A DNA stretch of 64,000 nt from Stomorhina lunata (lineage: Eukaryota > Arthropoda > Insecta > Diptera > Rhiniidae), in the NCBI GenBank assembly GCA_933228675.1, contig OW121743.1, positions 59,204,081-59,268,080 of the forward strand, written 5' to 3'. The stretch's first letter is position 1; each line of letters opens with the position of its first letter. The notes beneath the pieces were generated by a model. It searched no databases and was not told the DNA's origin. It was given only the letters and a program-made list of their open reading frames with translations. Of this stretch, positions 55,249 to 64,000 are shown piece by piece. The translations under genes were made by a program, and so were the position numbers.

Positions 55249-57457
55249 CCAGTTAGAAAAAAGGTTTATTCTCAAATTGAGGATGATTTGAAAATAAATC
55301 TTTTTTCAAAGGTCAAACGTTTGATACTGATTTGAGAATAATAGCGTTCTCAACAAAAAGGACACTTCATTCTCAAATTGAGAAATGCCTTTATTCTCAA
55401 ATCATTATCAAACCAAATATGGATCAATTTTAAAACATCCGAAAGAAATAACGAATTTCTTTGAAATACAATGCGATTCCATTAAAATATCTTAAACATT
55501 AATTTTTTTAACATAAATTACACTCTGATACAGTGAAAATACACTCGGAACGAAACCAAGCTCAACCAGTAGAACTCGGTTAGAAGATCATTTTACCATT
55601 TTTTAAATTTTCGATATACCCTCAAAATCGAAAGTTATCGATAAAAAACGATTTTTTTGGACTTAGCGGAGAAAAGAAGGCTTAACTGAGTCATTTTTAC
55701 ATCGATTTAAAATTTTAAAATGTGTTTCGACAAAAAACAAAATAGGCTTTCACTTCGTAAAGACCTTTTTTTAACATGACCAATTTATCATAAAAATATT
55801 TTCCGCTGAAGTTAAAATTTTATTTTTTTTTCGATTTTTTCAACTTCGGAAGCTTTTTTTTCGTAAAATTATCAGAAGACCTAATATATTTTGACTTAGA
55901 AAAAGAATCATGGTTACCATTTTGTAAAACAAGAGTACTTTAATTAAAATCGTAAACATATTAACAGAGATATAACAATTTTAGTAAAAAAGGTGAATTC
56001 AGTATTATTTGTATATTAGAAAATTTTCAATACAAATACTACGTTAGAGTTTTTTTTCAACTTTTTTCGAAAGTAGAGAAATGGCGGTCGGATTTTTATG
56101 GCATTCGGTGAGAAACTTCAAATAACAAAATTTAAGCCAAATCGGACTACGTTATCACGTGGCGCCCAGGCCATGAAGTTGAAAATTGCGTTTATAAGAA
56201 AAAATATGGCAAATTTTTTAGTTCTTGCAAATTTTAACTTTTTTAATAATGTAGACTCAATTAGCTTTCTATCTACGTAAGTAGCGTATAAATCGGCTAA
56301 GGATTTTTTGAGTTATCGGAAATTTTCATAGAAATTCTGGGTCCTTGAAGACATCTATTTGATTTTATGATATTTGTTGATGGAAAGCAAATTGGGTCTA
56401 AATTAAAAATTAACATTCAGATTTGGTCAAAAAGTTAAGCTTATAGGTCAAAATTTGCAAAAACCGAAAAATTGCACATTTTTCTGGCCGACACTCCTTG
56501 AAATTCGAAAAAAGTGACTTAAGAAGTTAACTAAAAATGCTTCTTTTGTCTTTTAATTCGCTGTTAATTTAAATTTAAATAATCTAGGTTCACAAAATAT
56601 TTAATGCACTTTTCAAGTAAATATAAAAAAGTTTGGCATTCCTAACAAAATACTGCGGAAAACGGCGTCCCAATGTGAAAAAATCGAAAAAAAGAATAAA
56701 AATTTAAATTTGTTTGAAAATATTTTTGTGATAATTTGATGAAATAAAAATTTTTTTTTAACAAGAAGAAAGCCTGATGTCTTGTCTGTCTCAAACCGTG
56801 TTAAAATTTCAAATCGATAAACAAATGACTTAGCTAGGCCTATTTTTGTTCGAGAAGACCAAAAAAATCGTTTTTTATCGATAACTTTCGATTTTGAGGG
56901 TATATCGAAATTTCTAAAAATGACAAACTGATACACTCAATAAGGCCTATCGTTTGATATAGGTTTCCTTAAAAGTGTATTTCTTTTTCCTCAAAATGTA
57001 TCAGTGTGTTATTTTTTTAACGTTTGAAAAAAATTTGAAATAAGGTTTGATATCAAATTTATATAACACCATTTTTCAAATTATTCTCAAATCATCTTAG
57101 GGTTTGATAATGATTTGAGAATAACCTTTATTCTCAATTTGAGAAACTATCATTTTTCAAACGTTTGTTCTCAAACGAACCCTCATTTGAAAATGAATGT
57201 AAATCTCAAACATCTGTTCAGGTTTGAAAAAAGTTTGAAAAAAACGTTTGATATCAAATGTAATGATTTGAGAATAACCTTTATTCTCAATTTGAGAAAC
57301 TATCATTTTTCAAACGTTTATTCTCAAATGAACCCTCATTTGAAAATGAATGTAAATCTCAAACATCTGTTCAGGTTTGAAAAAAGTTTGAAAAAAACGT
57401 TTGATATCAAATATAAAAGTCATCATATTTCAAACGTTTGACACTGTTCTAACTGGG
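55249..57457. mobile_element. foldback/TIR element D, copy 2, with element E inserted
   Basis: The left end is CCAGTTAGAAAAAAGG (55250) and the right end GACACTGTTCTAACTGGG (57457), matching copy 1 at 12686-13622 in inverted orientation. The TTTGAGAATAA-rich arms are conserved. The right arm has a 153-bp tandem duplication (units starting TGATTTGAGAATAACC at 57111 and 57264). Element E (55521-57008) sits in the AT-rich middle. Left-end bases are eroded, so no target duplication is visible. Confidence 0.75.
55521..57008. mobile_element. TIR element E (1,488 bp) nested in D
   Basis: Ends CACTCTGATACA (55521-55532) and TGTATCAGTGTG (56997-57008), one mismatch apart, with TTA on both sides (55518-55520 and 57009-57011). 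The empty site is seen in D copy 1. A subterminal inverted repeat is perfect over 50 bp: 55611-55660 (TCGATATACCCTCAAAATCG at its outer end) and 56859-56908. The interior is non-coding; the 60- and 107-codon frames are not convincing. Confidence 0.8.
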
Positions 57458-58284
57458 CCTTTTGTCGGGTTTTTCAACTAGCACAGTGTTATTAAAAGAG
57501 TAAAATTGTATTAGTAAAAGAGAGAAAAAAGAGAGTAAATATTTCAAATTTAAATAAACGGATATGCGAGAATTTTTAGTTCGTTCATTTATTTATTTTA
57601 TGATTTTGTTTTTTTTATTGAATTTTGATAATAATGACGAAGTTGTTTTTGTTGTTGTTGTTTTGATTGTTACAAAAACTCTTAAAAAAACCAACAAAAA
57701 CACTTGCAGCTCATACAGCACAACTGACAACATTTTCGTTGCTGAAATTTCTGTTAGCCTGTTCGATTCTCTGAACGAAACATGAAGCAGAAATGACTAC
57801 AAAAATTGTTGCTGCTACTTTTTCTTCCTACAAGAAAGAGCCCAACCAACAACAAAAAATAGATGTCGTTGTTTTCTTTAAAAATATAATAACGAAATAA
57901 ATTTAGATTTTTTTTATATTAACTTAAGAAAAAAATATGTATAAAAAATAGTGCTGAGCTAAGTTATTTTTCCCATTTTAGTTGAATTTATATTTGAACT
58001 CCAACGAAAAGTTCATTTCAACATAATTTTGTTGTAGTTGATATTTTATAGTCTTTACATATTTTTCTTTCTTATATTTTTTAATTTTATTTTCCGTTCA
58101 TAATTTTTTAAACTGCAAAACAGAGCAACCAACAACAACAACAATAAACATTAGCAGCAAGAAACATTAGCAACCTAAAGCCGAAGTTCGTTTAAAAAAT
58201 CTCGTAAGACTTCTTATGTTGTTTGCCTGAATGTTTTTGTTTGTCCTAAGTTCGAGTATGAGTCTGAGGTTGAGTTGTGTGTTG
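57458..58284. other. AT-rich non-coding sequence
   Basis: GTTGTTGTTG-type tracts (57640-57665), AACAACAAC (58132-58145) and A-runs. The 73-codon frame at 57564-57785 has ordinary amino acid use near its end, but no domain and no splice signals that I could pair with it. Confidence 0.45.
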
Positions 58285-58378
58285 TTATACCCACCATCAA
58301 AAAGAATGGGGGGTATATTGAGATTGTCATTCCGTTTGTAATTTCCTTAATATTGGCTCAAAAACCAAAATTAAAATA

Positions 58379-59306
58379 ATGGGTGTTTTTTTAGAGGTAT
58401 AGAACTTCGAATTGAAATAAAACACAAGGAAATCGTTTTAATGTCCATCAATTTGGCTTTATTGGAAGGATAATTTTATGCCATTAATGTTTAAATATGA
58501 TTTCGGGCATGTGGCCGCCGCGGCTGGCTCGAATAAAGCCAATTCTACAGGTCCAATTTTCAACTACTTTTTCGAGCATATGGGGCCGTATGTTGGCAAT
58601 AACGCCACGAATGTTGGCTTCCAAGTCCCCTAACGTTTCTGGTTTGTTGGCGTAGACGAGCGACTTCACATATCCCCAAAGAAAATAATCCAGTGGTGTC
58701 AAATCGCACGATCTTGGTGGCCAATTGACCAATTTGCGATGAAAATCAGCATCGAGATCAATCTCATTTTCGGCCCATACACCAAAATCACGACGCATTG
58801 CATGGTCTCGCGGCTTTAATTCTTGCACAAGCTGGATCTTGTAAGGTCGCAAGCCAAGATCTTTGCGCAAAATCTTCCATAAAGTTGATGGACAAAGCTT
58901 CAATTGCTGTGCACGGTGGCGAATCGATTCATTCGGGTCCTCTTCAACACTTTGCTCTACAGCGGCAATTGTTTCTTCGGTGCGCACTGTTCGACGTCGC
59001 TGCGGATGCGTATTATCACATAGAGTAAACATAGTGCAAAAACAATCCATGGTTAACCGAATTAATTGCTCTGATGGACGATTATGTCGACCATAAAATG
59101 GACGGAGCTTACGGTAAACTTCGCGAACTGAACCATTATTTTCGAAATTAATTTGCACGATTTGCAAGCGTTGTTCTTTTGTCAACCTGTTCATGATGAA
59201 ATTTCAAACCAAACTAAATATTAATCACTTGACAGCTGACAAAATGGCCGCCAGTTAAAAAAGTGATGCCAACTTAAAGTTCTATACCTCAATAAAAAAC
59301 ACCCGA
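58379..59306 (-). mobile_element. DD41D element, lineage 1, internal deletion derivative (928 bp)
   Basis: Same ends as the copy at 10918-12205 (ATGGGTG at 58379, CACCCGA ending at 59306), with TA on both sides. It lacks about 360 bp, corresponding to roughly 11491-11853 of that copy. It is inserted in an A2 repeat; the empty site is at about 60845-60855. Confidence 0.92.
58484..59194 (-). pseudogene. DD41D transposase, lineage 1, catalytic core deleted in frame
   Basis: The 236-codon frame starts MNRLTKEQRLQIVQINFENN and keeps the whole helix-turn-helix DNA-binding region (residues about 1-150). At DADFHRK it jumps to LVNWPPRSCDLTPLDYFLWG, so D1 and D2 are lost and only D3 remains. The C-terminal tail is intact. 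The frame is fully open. A TIR-binding protein without catalysis could in principle compete with active transposase, but nothing here shows that it is expressed. Confidence 0.9.
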
Positions 59307-59760
59307 TATATTCTGAATCCTTATAAAATTCGAAGACGATTGAGCGATAGCCGCCTATCTGTCCGTCTGTCTGTCTGTTGTCAGCACGATAAAACCTTAA
59401 CGAAAGGATATATATAGTTCACTGAAATTTGGCATAAATATTCTTAATTTCTTGGAAAATTTTGATAAGTACTTCTGAATCCTTATAAAATTCGAAGACG
59501 ATTGAGCGATAGCCGTCTATCCGCCCGTCTGTCCGTATGTCTGTCTGTATGTAGTCGGCACGATAAAACCTTAACGAAAGGATATAGGTCACTGAAATTT
59601 ATCATAAATATACTTCATTTCTTGAAAAATTGTGGTATTGTAATCGGGCAAAATCGGTTCACATTTGACCATAGCTCCCATATAACATCGTCTAGGCTAA
59701 TTGCTTATTTGCTTATAAATGACAAATTATAAAAGCTTTGATAATAAAATTTGGTATATA

Positions 59761-60589
59761 CAGTGCAATCGCAATAGAGTGAACACTTGGTAATATGAAC
59801 TACTTGATACTACGAACTCCCGATTTTTTCCATTAGTTACTTTATAGAGTGAGCAGTACCCAACTCAATAGAGTGAACTTTTGTTTTTCTTATACATAAT
59901 TGAACAAACTCAATTATAGAAAACATCTTCTTCAACGGGCCATTAAAAAGGACAATTTTAACGAGTTTTTTAAACAATTAACACTCAAAGACGTCATTTG
60001 TATTCTAATGCTAACTTGGCACGAGTTGGAACCGAACATTATAAAAAATGCTGGTCAAGTCTTTTGGGTGATTCTGTGCAGATAGAAGAAGATAGTGACG
60101 ATGACGAGGAAAATATACCGTTAAACATATTGCACAGGTCACTTCGGCAACAACATCTGGAAGAACTAAACGTATATGTATTAAATTTATTATTCGCATG
60201 AAGTTTTTACCATTGATGACATTATAGAATGGAACAATGCTGAAAGTTCATTTCCAATTTCTGCTGAAGGCGTTTCTGATGCCATTTCTGAGACTAACAA
60301 TGACATCGAGAAAGTAGCAGTAGCCAAACCAGACATTACAGCAGCGCAGGCCGTGCAGATTTTTAAAAAAGCTATTGACTGGGCAGAAAATAACAAAAAC
60401 AATTACGAAAATATTTTAGTTTTGCATAAATTCCGCGATTTAGCGGTGCAAAAGCAAAAAATGCTTGTACAAAGCAAAAAACTCTTGAAAATTACTTTAC
60501 TCCTTTGTAATTATATAATAATATTTAATAAATATTTAATAATATTTAATAGAGTGCACGAATTAGTTCACTCTATTGCGATTCCACTG
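59761..60589 (+). mobile_element. pogo/Tigger-like element, 5'-deleted derivative (829 bp)
   Basis: TIRs CAGTGCAATCGCAATAGAGT (59761) and ACTCTATTGCGATTCCACTG (ending 60589), one mismatch in 20, with TA on both sides (59759-59760 and 60590-60591). It is inserted in A2; the empty site is near 61028-61034 (GGTATATAGAAGTTTTAC). Near the left end GAGTGAAC recurs in short order (59776, 59873), as in other Tigger-type ends. Confidence 0.85.
59900..60510 (+). pseudogene. pogo/Tigger-like transposase, C-terminal part
   Basis: Pieces in order across two frame changes: NYRKHLLQRAIKKDNFNEFF and KQLTLKDVI, then KKCWSSLLGDSVQIEEDSDD, then an acidic stretch with NIPLN, and finally VFTIDDIIEWNNAESSFPIS, SDAISE, AAQAVQIFKKAIDWAENNKN and LHKFRDLAVQKQKMLVQSKK. 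This follows the C-terminal region of pogo/Tigger transposases, after the DDE domain (usual order: LLDAI, CW..LWP, acidic linker, ALEWAEQQ, LRRLRDLAAKK). The DNA-binding CENP-B-like domain and the DDE core are deleted. Confidence 0.75.
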
Positions 60590-60754
60590 TAGAAGTTTTA
60601 CATATGTACTAGATAGCATATCAAATTTCATCCAAATCGTTTCACATTTAACTATAGCTCCCATACAAAAAACTTACGGAAACAGCCTAAATTACACACA
60701 AAATATACTTAGGTTATATTAGGCAAGATGCAGTCCGTCTGGTCGGCGACACTT

Positions 60755-62632
60755 GTTATACCCACCATCAAAAAGAATGGGGGTATATTGAGATTGTCAT
60801 TTCGTTTGTAAATTCCTTAATATTGGCTCAAAAAACAAAATTGAAGTATGTATATTCTGAATCCTTATGAAATTCGAAGACGATTGAGCAATGTCCGTCT
60901 ATCTGTCCGTCTGTCTGTTTGTTGTCGGTACGATAAAACCTTAACGAAAGGATTCCATATAACCTCGTCTAGGCTAATTGCGTATTTGCTAATAAATGAG
61001 AAATAATAAAAGCCATGATAATAAAATTTGGTATATAGAAGTTTTACATAAGTACTAGATAGCATATCAAATTTTATCCAAATCGGTTCACATTTAACCA
61101 TAGCTCCCATACAAAAAACTTACGGAAACAGCCTAAATTACACCTAAAATACACTTAAATGCCAATAAATGATAAACTATAATAGCTTTGGCCGCAATAT
61201 TTAGCACAAGGAAGTCTTATGTCATGCTCAACCAGTGTGCGAAATTTTGTTACAATCGATCAACATTTGACCATAGCTCCCATATAAAAAACTTACGGAA
61301 ACACAAAAATACAAAAAGAAAATACGGTTTATGTCCATCTGTCCGTCAGATAAAAGCGCTATAGCGCCTTTACGAAAATAGCTAAAAATTTTACCAAAGT
61401 ATTTTCGATATCTTCAAAAAGTTTTGTATTGAGAATCGACGAAATAGGTTTACATTTAGTTAGAGCTCCCATATAACCCCGATCCGGGAAACACATTAAT
61501 GCTGATAAATTGAATACAATTGTTATAGCTATAACGACTTAATTTAGAAAAGAGAAGTTTTATGTAGCTATAGGTCAGTATATCAAATTTTATAGGAATC
61601 AGTCCATATTTGACTATAGCTTTCATATAAAAAACACTCCCGGAAACCAAAAAAAAAAAATGTAGCAAAGGCCAGTTAAAAGCTAATAAATTTTCGATAT
61701 CTTCAAAAAGTTGTGTATTGAAAATGAACGAAATCGGTTCACATTTAGTTAGAGCCCCCATATAACCCCGATCCGGGAAACATATGATTGCTGATAAATT
61801 GAATACAATTGTTATAGCTATAACGACTTAATTTAGAAAAGAGAAGTTTTATGTAGCTATAGGTCAGTATATCAAATTTTATAGGAATCAGTCCATATTT
61901 GACTATAGCTTTCATATAAAAAACACTCCCGGAAACCAAAAAAAAAATGTAGCAAAGGCCAGTTAAAAGCTAATAAATTTTCGATATCTTCAAAAAGTTG
62001 TGTATTGAAAATGAACGAAATCGGTTCACATTTAGTTAGAGCCCCCATATAACCCCGATCCGGGAAACATATGATTGCTGATAAATTGAATACAATTGTT
62101 ATAGCTATAACGACTTAATTTAGAAAAGAGAAGTTTTATGTAGCTATAGGTCAGTATATCAAATTTTATAGGAATCAGTCCATATTTGACTATAGCTTTC
62201 ATATAAAAAACACTCCCGGAAACCAAAAAAAAAAATGTAGCAAAGGCCAGTTAAAAGCTAATAAATTTTCGATATCTTCAAAAAGTTGTGTATTGAAAAT
62301 GAACAAAATCGGTTCACATTTAGTTAGAGCCCCCATATAACCCCGATCCGGGAAACATATGATTGCTGATAAATTGAATACAATTGTGATAGCTATGATG
62401 ACTAAATTTAGAAAAGAGATGTTTTATGTAACTATTGGTCAGTATATCAAATTTTATAGGAATCGGTCCATATTTGACTATAGCTTTCATATAAAAAACA
62501 ATAATAAACTCTATATAAAAACCAGCCAGTATGTAAAATTTTGTTACAATCGGTAAACATTTGGCTATAATTTTGATATATATAACATATCCTTTTTATT
62601 TTAGGAACTCCTAACAAAATATATGGACCTGT
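60755..62632 (-). repeat. A2 dispersed repeat, complete, internally amplified
   Basis: Begins with the terminal hairpin TTATACCCACCATCAAAAAG / AATGGGGGTATATTG and ends ATATATGGACCTGTCG, the complement of the other A2 end at 18943. It contains a CTATCTGTCCGTCTGTCTG tract (60899) and the modules around ACCATAGCTCCCATA. Its right third is a 288-bp tandem array. Confidence 0.8.
61402..62500. repeat. 288-bp tandem array inside A2 (nearly four units)
   Basis: Units begin with TTTTCGATATCTTCAAAAAG at 61402, 61691, 61978 and 62266 (periods 289, 287, 288). Units two and three are practically identical. The first differs slightly and the last diverges after about 62395. The copy at 18943-21393 has only one such unit, so the amplification is specific to this locus. 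Confidence 0.9.
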
Positions 62633-62803
62633 CGTATTACTATCAGCATGTTTATCCTAACTAAATATTAAGCTAAACGAAAAGCATTTAACTACTTATT
62701 AATGTAAAACCATACCAGGTTACGGTACCGAATTTTGTTCAAAGTAAACACTAAGGAAACCACTTACATACTTTTAAATGTTGAACTATAAAGCTCCTGC
62801 AAC
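62633..62803. other. short spacer between A2 and A1
   Basis: No gene, no recognised repeat. Confidence 0.5.
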
Positions 62804-63355
62804 CAATCGATTTAGCAATGTCCTTCCGTTGGTCTGGATGAACGACGACTCTATTATATATGGTACCTCCCATAGGTCCCACTTACTGGAATTGATATAT
62901 TGGCCACAAATATCAATATTTTTTTTATGAAATTTAAACTAAATAATGCTTATGTAAACCAAAATGACTGTACCAAAAATCGGTTCACATTTTAACATAG
63001 CTCCCATATAAACTCTTCTGTCAAAACGCACTAAATGAGACAAAAATCTCTAAAAACGCTCATAAATCTGAAGATAATGAGAATTTTGAGTTTGTTTTTC
63101 GCATACCTAATTTTTGTATAAACTGTAATAAATTTGCTAAATTTCAAGATAATTGGTCCACATTTGACCCTAGCCCCCATATAAGTCAAAATGACAAAAC
63201 CAGCTTAAATATATAAGTTTTGAGAAAATGTTTGCATGATGGCAAAATTTAGCAAATATTTGTCTTTTACAGGAAATATAATACCTTTGACCTTAGTGGT
63301 GAAGGGTATCGTATGGTCGGGCTTGGCCGACTATAGCACTTTCTTACTTGTTTTT
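62804..63355 (-). repeat. A1 dispersed repeat, truncated at the hairpin end
   Basis: On the minus strand it starts at the ACAAGTAAGAAAGTGCTATA end (63355) and runs through the modules to GGGAGGTACCATATATAATA. The 3' hairpin and most of the GTCC tract are lost (only CGATTTAGCAATGTCC remains at 62809). Moderately diverged. Confidence 0.7.
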
Positions 63356-63804
63356 GATGTGATTTTATTAAGGTTTATTATTTAATTTTCCTCCTCTCAC
63401 ACTCACCATCACTCCTCCAGCCCCTTCTAGACGGAATGAATATTTTTATTTATTTTAGCGTTTTCTGATTTCTTGAATTTTATTAAGTACAAAATTTTCT
63501 TAAACTCGTGTGTGAGAGAGTTATTTTTCTTCTTTAGATATGAATTTTATGAAAATTAAATGATTTTTGTTGCTGTTTTATTGCTATTGTTTGTTGTTGT
63601 TGTTGCTGCAGCAGTTGCTGCTGCTGGTGTAATTGAACTTAGGAAAATGTTTTTTTTTTTGTATGTGGTTAAAAGTTGCCTGTATATATAAATTTTAATT
63701 TAATGGAATAAATGAAATTCAAAATGTGGTTTAATATACTACAGACATATTTTATAAGTAAAATGAATCATGGGTTTAGAAATTAGAATCGCAAATTATT
63801 AACA
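63356..63804. other. AT-rich spacer with GTT/CTG repeats
   Basis: A GTTGTTGTTGCTGCAGCAG stretch (63594-63612) and T-runs. No coding region recognised. Confidence 0.5.
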
Positions 63805-63960
63805 AGTTAGATTTTTTAGGTTAATTAGCCCTAGTTTTCGAGTTATAGCGTTTTTTTTTTAAATAAAGGGGTTGAGCAATAAATATTCGCGTAACTCGAA
63901 AACAGTTTATTTTCTTGAACTAAGTAAAAAAACCGAAATTCGGCAACAAAATTATCTTTC
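63805..63960 (+). repeat. repeat C, copy 3
   Basis: Same order as copy 1: TAGCCCTAGTTTTCGAGTTA, AATATTCGCGTAACTCGAAA, CTTGAACTAAGTAAAAAAAC and GAAATTCGGCAACAAAATT. It shows that repeat C also occurs alone, without the element and LINE that separate copies 1 and 2. Confidence 0.65.
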
Positions 63961-64000
63961 CTACATATTTTTTAAATCCTTCGTTTTGGAAATCAATTTT

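Larger units (their letters stand above)
58285..60753 (-). repeat. A2 dispersed repeat carrying two nested transposons
   Basis: Starts with the A2 terminal hairpin (TTATACCCACCATC...AATGGGGGGTATATTG). The DD41D deletion derivative (58379-59306) and the pogo-like element (59761-60589) are inserted in it. A 162-bp tandem duplication (units starting TTCTGAATCCTTATAAAATT at 59311 and 59473) covers the CTGTCCGTCTG tract. The uninterrupted A2 sequence directly downstream (60755-62632) supplies both empty sites. Confidence 0.75.

Noticed and set aside
56098..56936. 60- and 107-codon ORFs inside element E considered as a transposase remnant.
   Set aside because: No helix-turn-helix or acidic triad wording. 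They lie in sequence dominated by T- and A-runs.
57115..57441. 108-codon ORF with an internal protein repeat (NYHFSNV...NPHLKMNV).
   Set aside because: It is a translation of the duplicated 153-bp arm of foldback element D.
61745..62226. Two identical 64-codon ORFs starting MVSGSVFYMKAIVKYG.
   Set aside because: They are the same frame of successive 288-bp repeat units, not genes.

Overview
The window looks like a strongly AT-rich piece of a dipteran (probably calyptrate fly) nuclear genome. This rests on the transposon families present, on dispersed repeats carrying GTCC/GTCT proto-microsatellites, on short dipteran-type intron signals and on one exon of a zinc-finger-associated-domain (ZAD) type. 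I found no bacterial, organellar or LTR-retrotransposon content. Nearly everything recognisable is mobile or repetitive DNA. The only credible host coding sequence is a 68-codon 5' exon on the minus strand (2998 to 2795), whose remaining exons would lie left of the window.

Layout. 1-6650: AT-rich repeats, one dispersed repeat of the family called A1 here, the ZAD-type exon, a 2.26-kb terminal-inverted-repeat (TIR) element filled with a 31-bp palindromic minisatellite, and a possible non-coding exon or promoter near 6400-6650. 7395-9835: a 2.4-kb array of a 29-bp palindromic unit. 10918-14625: a DD41D mariner-like element, a foldback element (D), a DD41D relic and a LINE 3' end. 15405-21393: tandemised A1 copies and an A2 repeat split by a nearly intact DD41D element. 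22475-33893: a graveyard of LINEs of at least four kinds, two mariner relics, DD41D pieces and a decayed hammerhead-like motif. 35340-39860: a 4.5-kb minisatellite with alternating unit orientation, broken by two unrelated inserts, one with a well-formed hammerhead ribozyme motif. 41640-49955: tRNA-like segments, LINE ends, A1 copies, a head-to-head TIR element pair (F) and a LINE split by a DD41D element. 50124-64000: tandem A1 copies, an inverted repeat pair (C) around a TIR element (H) with an intron-containing coding relic, a jockey-like LINE, nested foldbacks (E inside D), and A2 repeats carrying nested DD41D and pogo-like deletion derivatives.

How it fits together. The window is a record of nested insertion. 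Several insertions can be proved from the window itself, because an uninterrupted copy of the target repeat is present elsewhere and each element is flanked by a TA duplication. DD41D transposases (41 residues between catalytic D2 and D3, counted directly where the residues survive) recur at seven places and represent about five lineages. None has a fully open frame; the best (19480-20555) is broken only by what looks like one missing T in a T-run. The family names A1, A2, B, C, D, E, F, H and M1 are local labels used to link entries; they are not published names.
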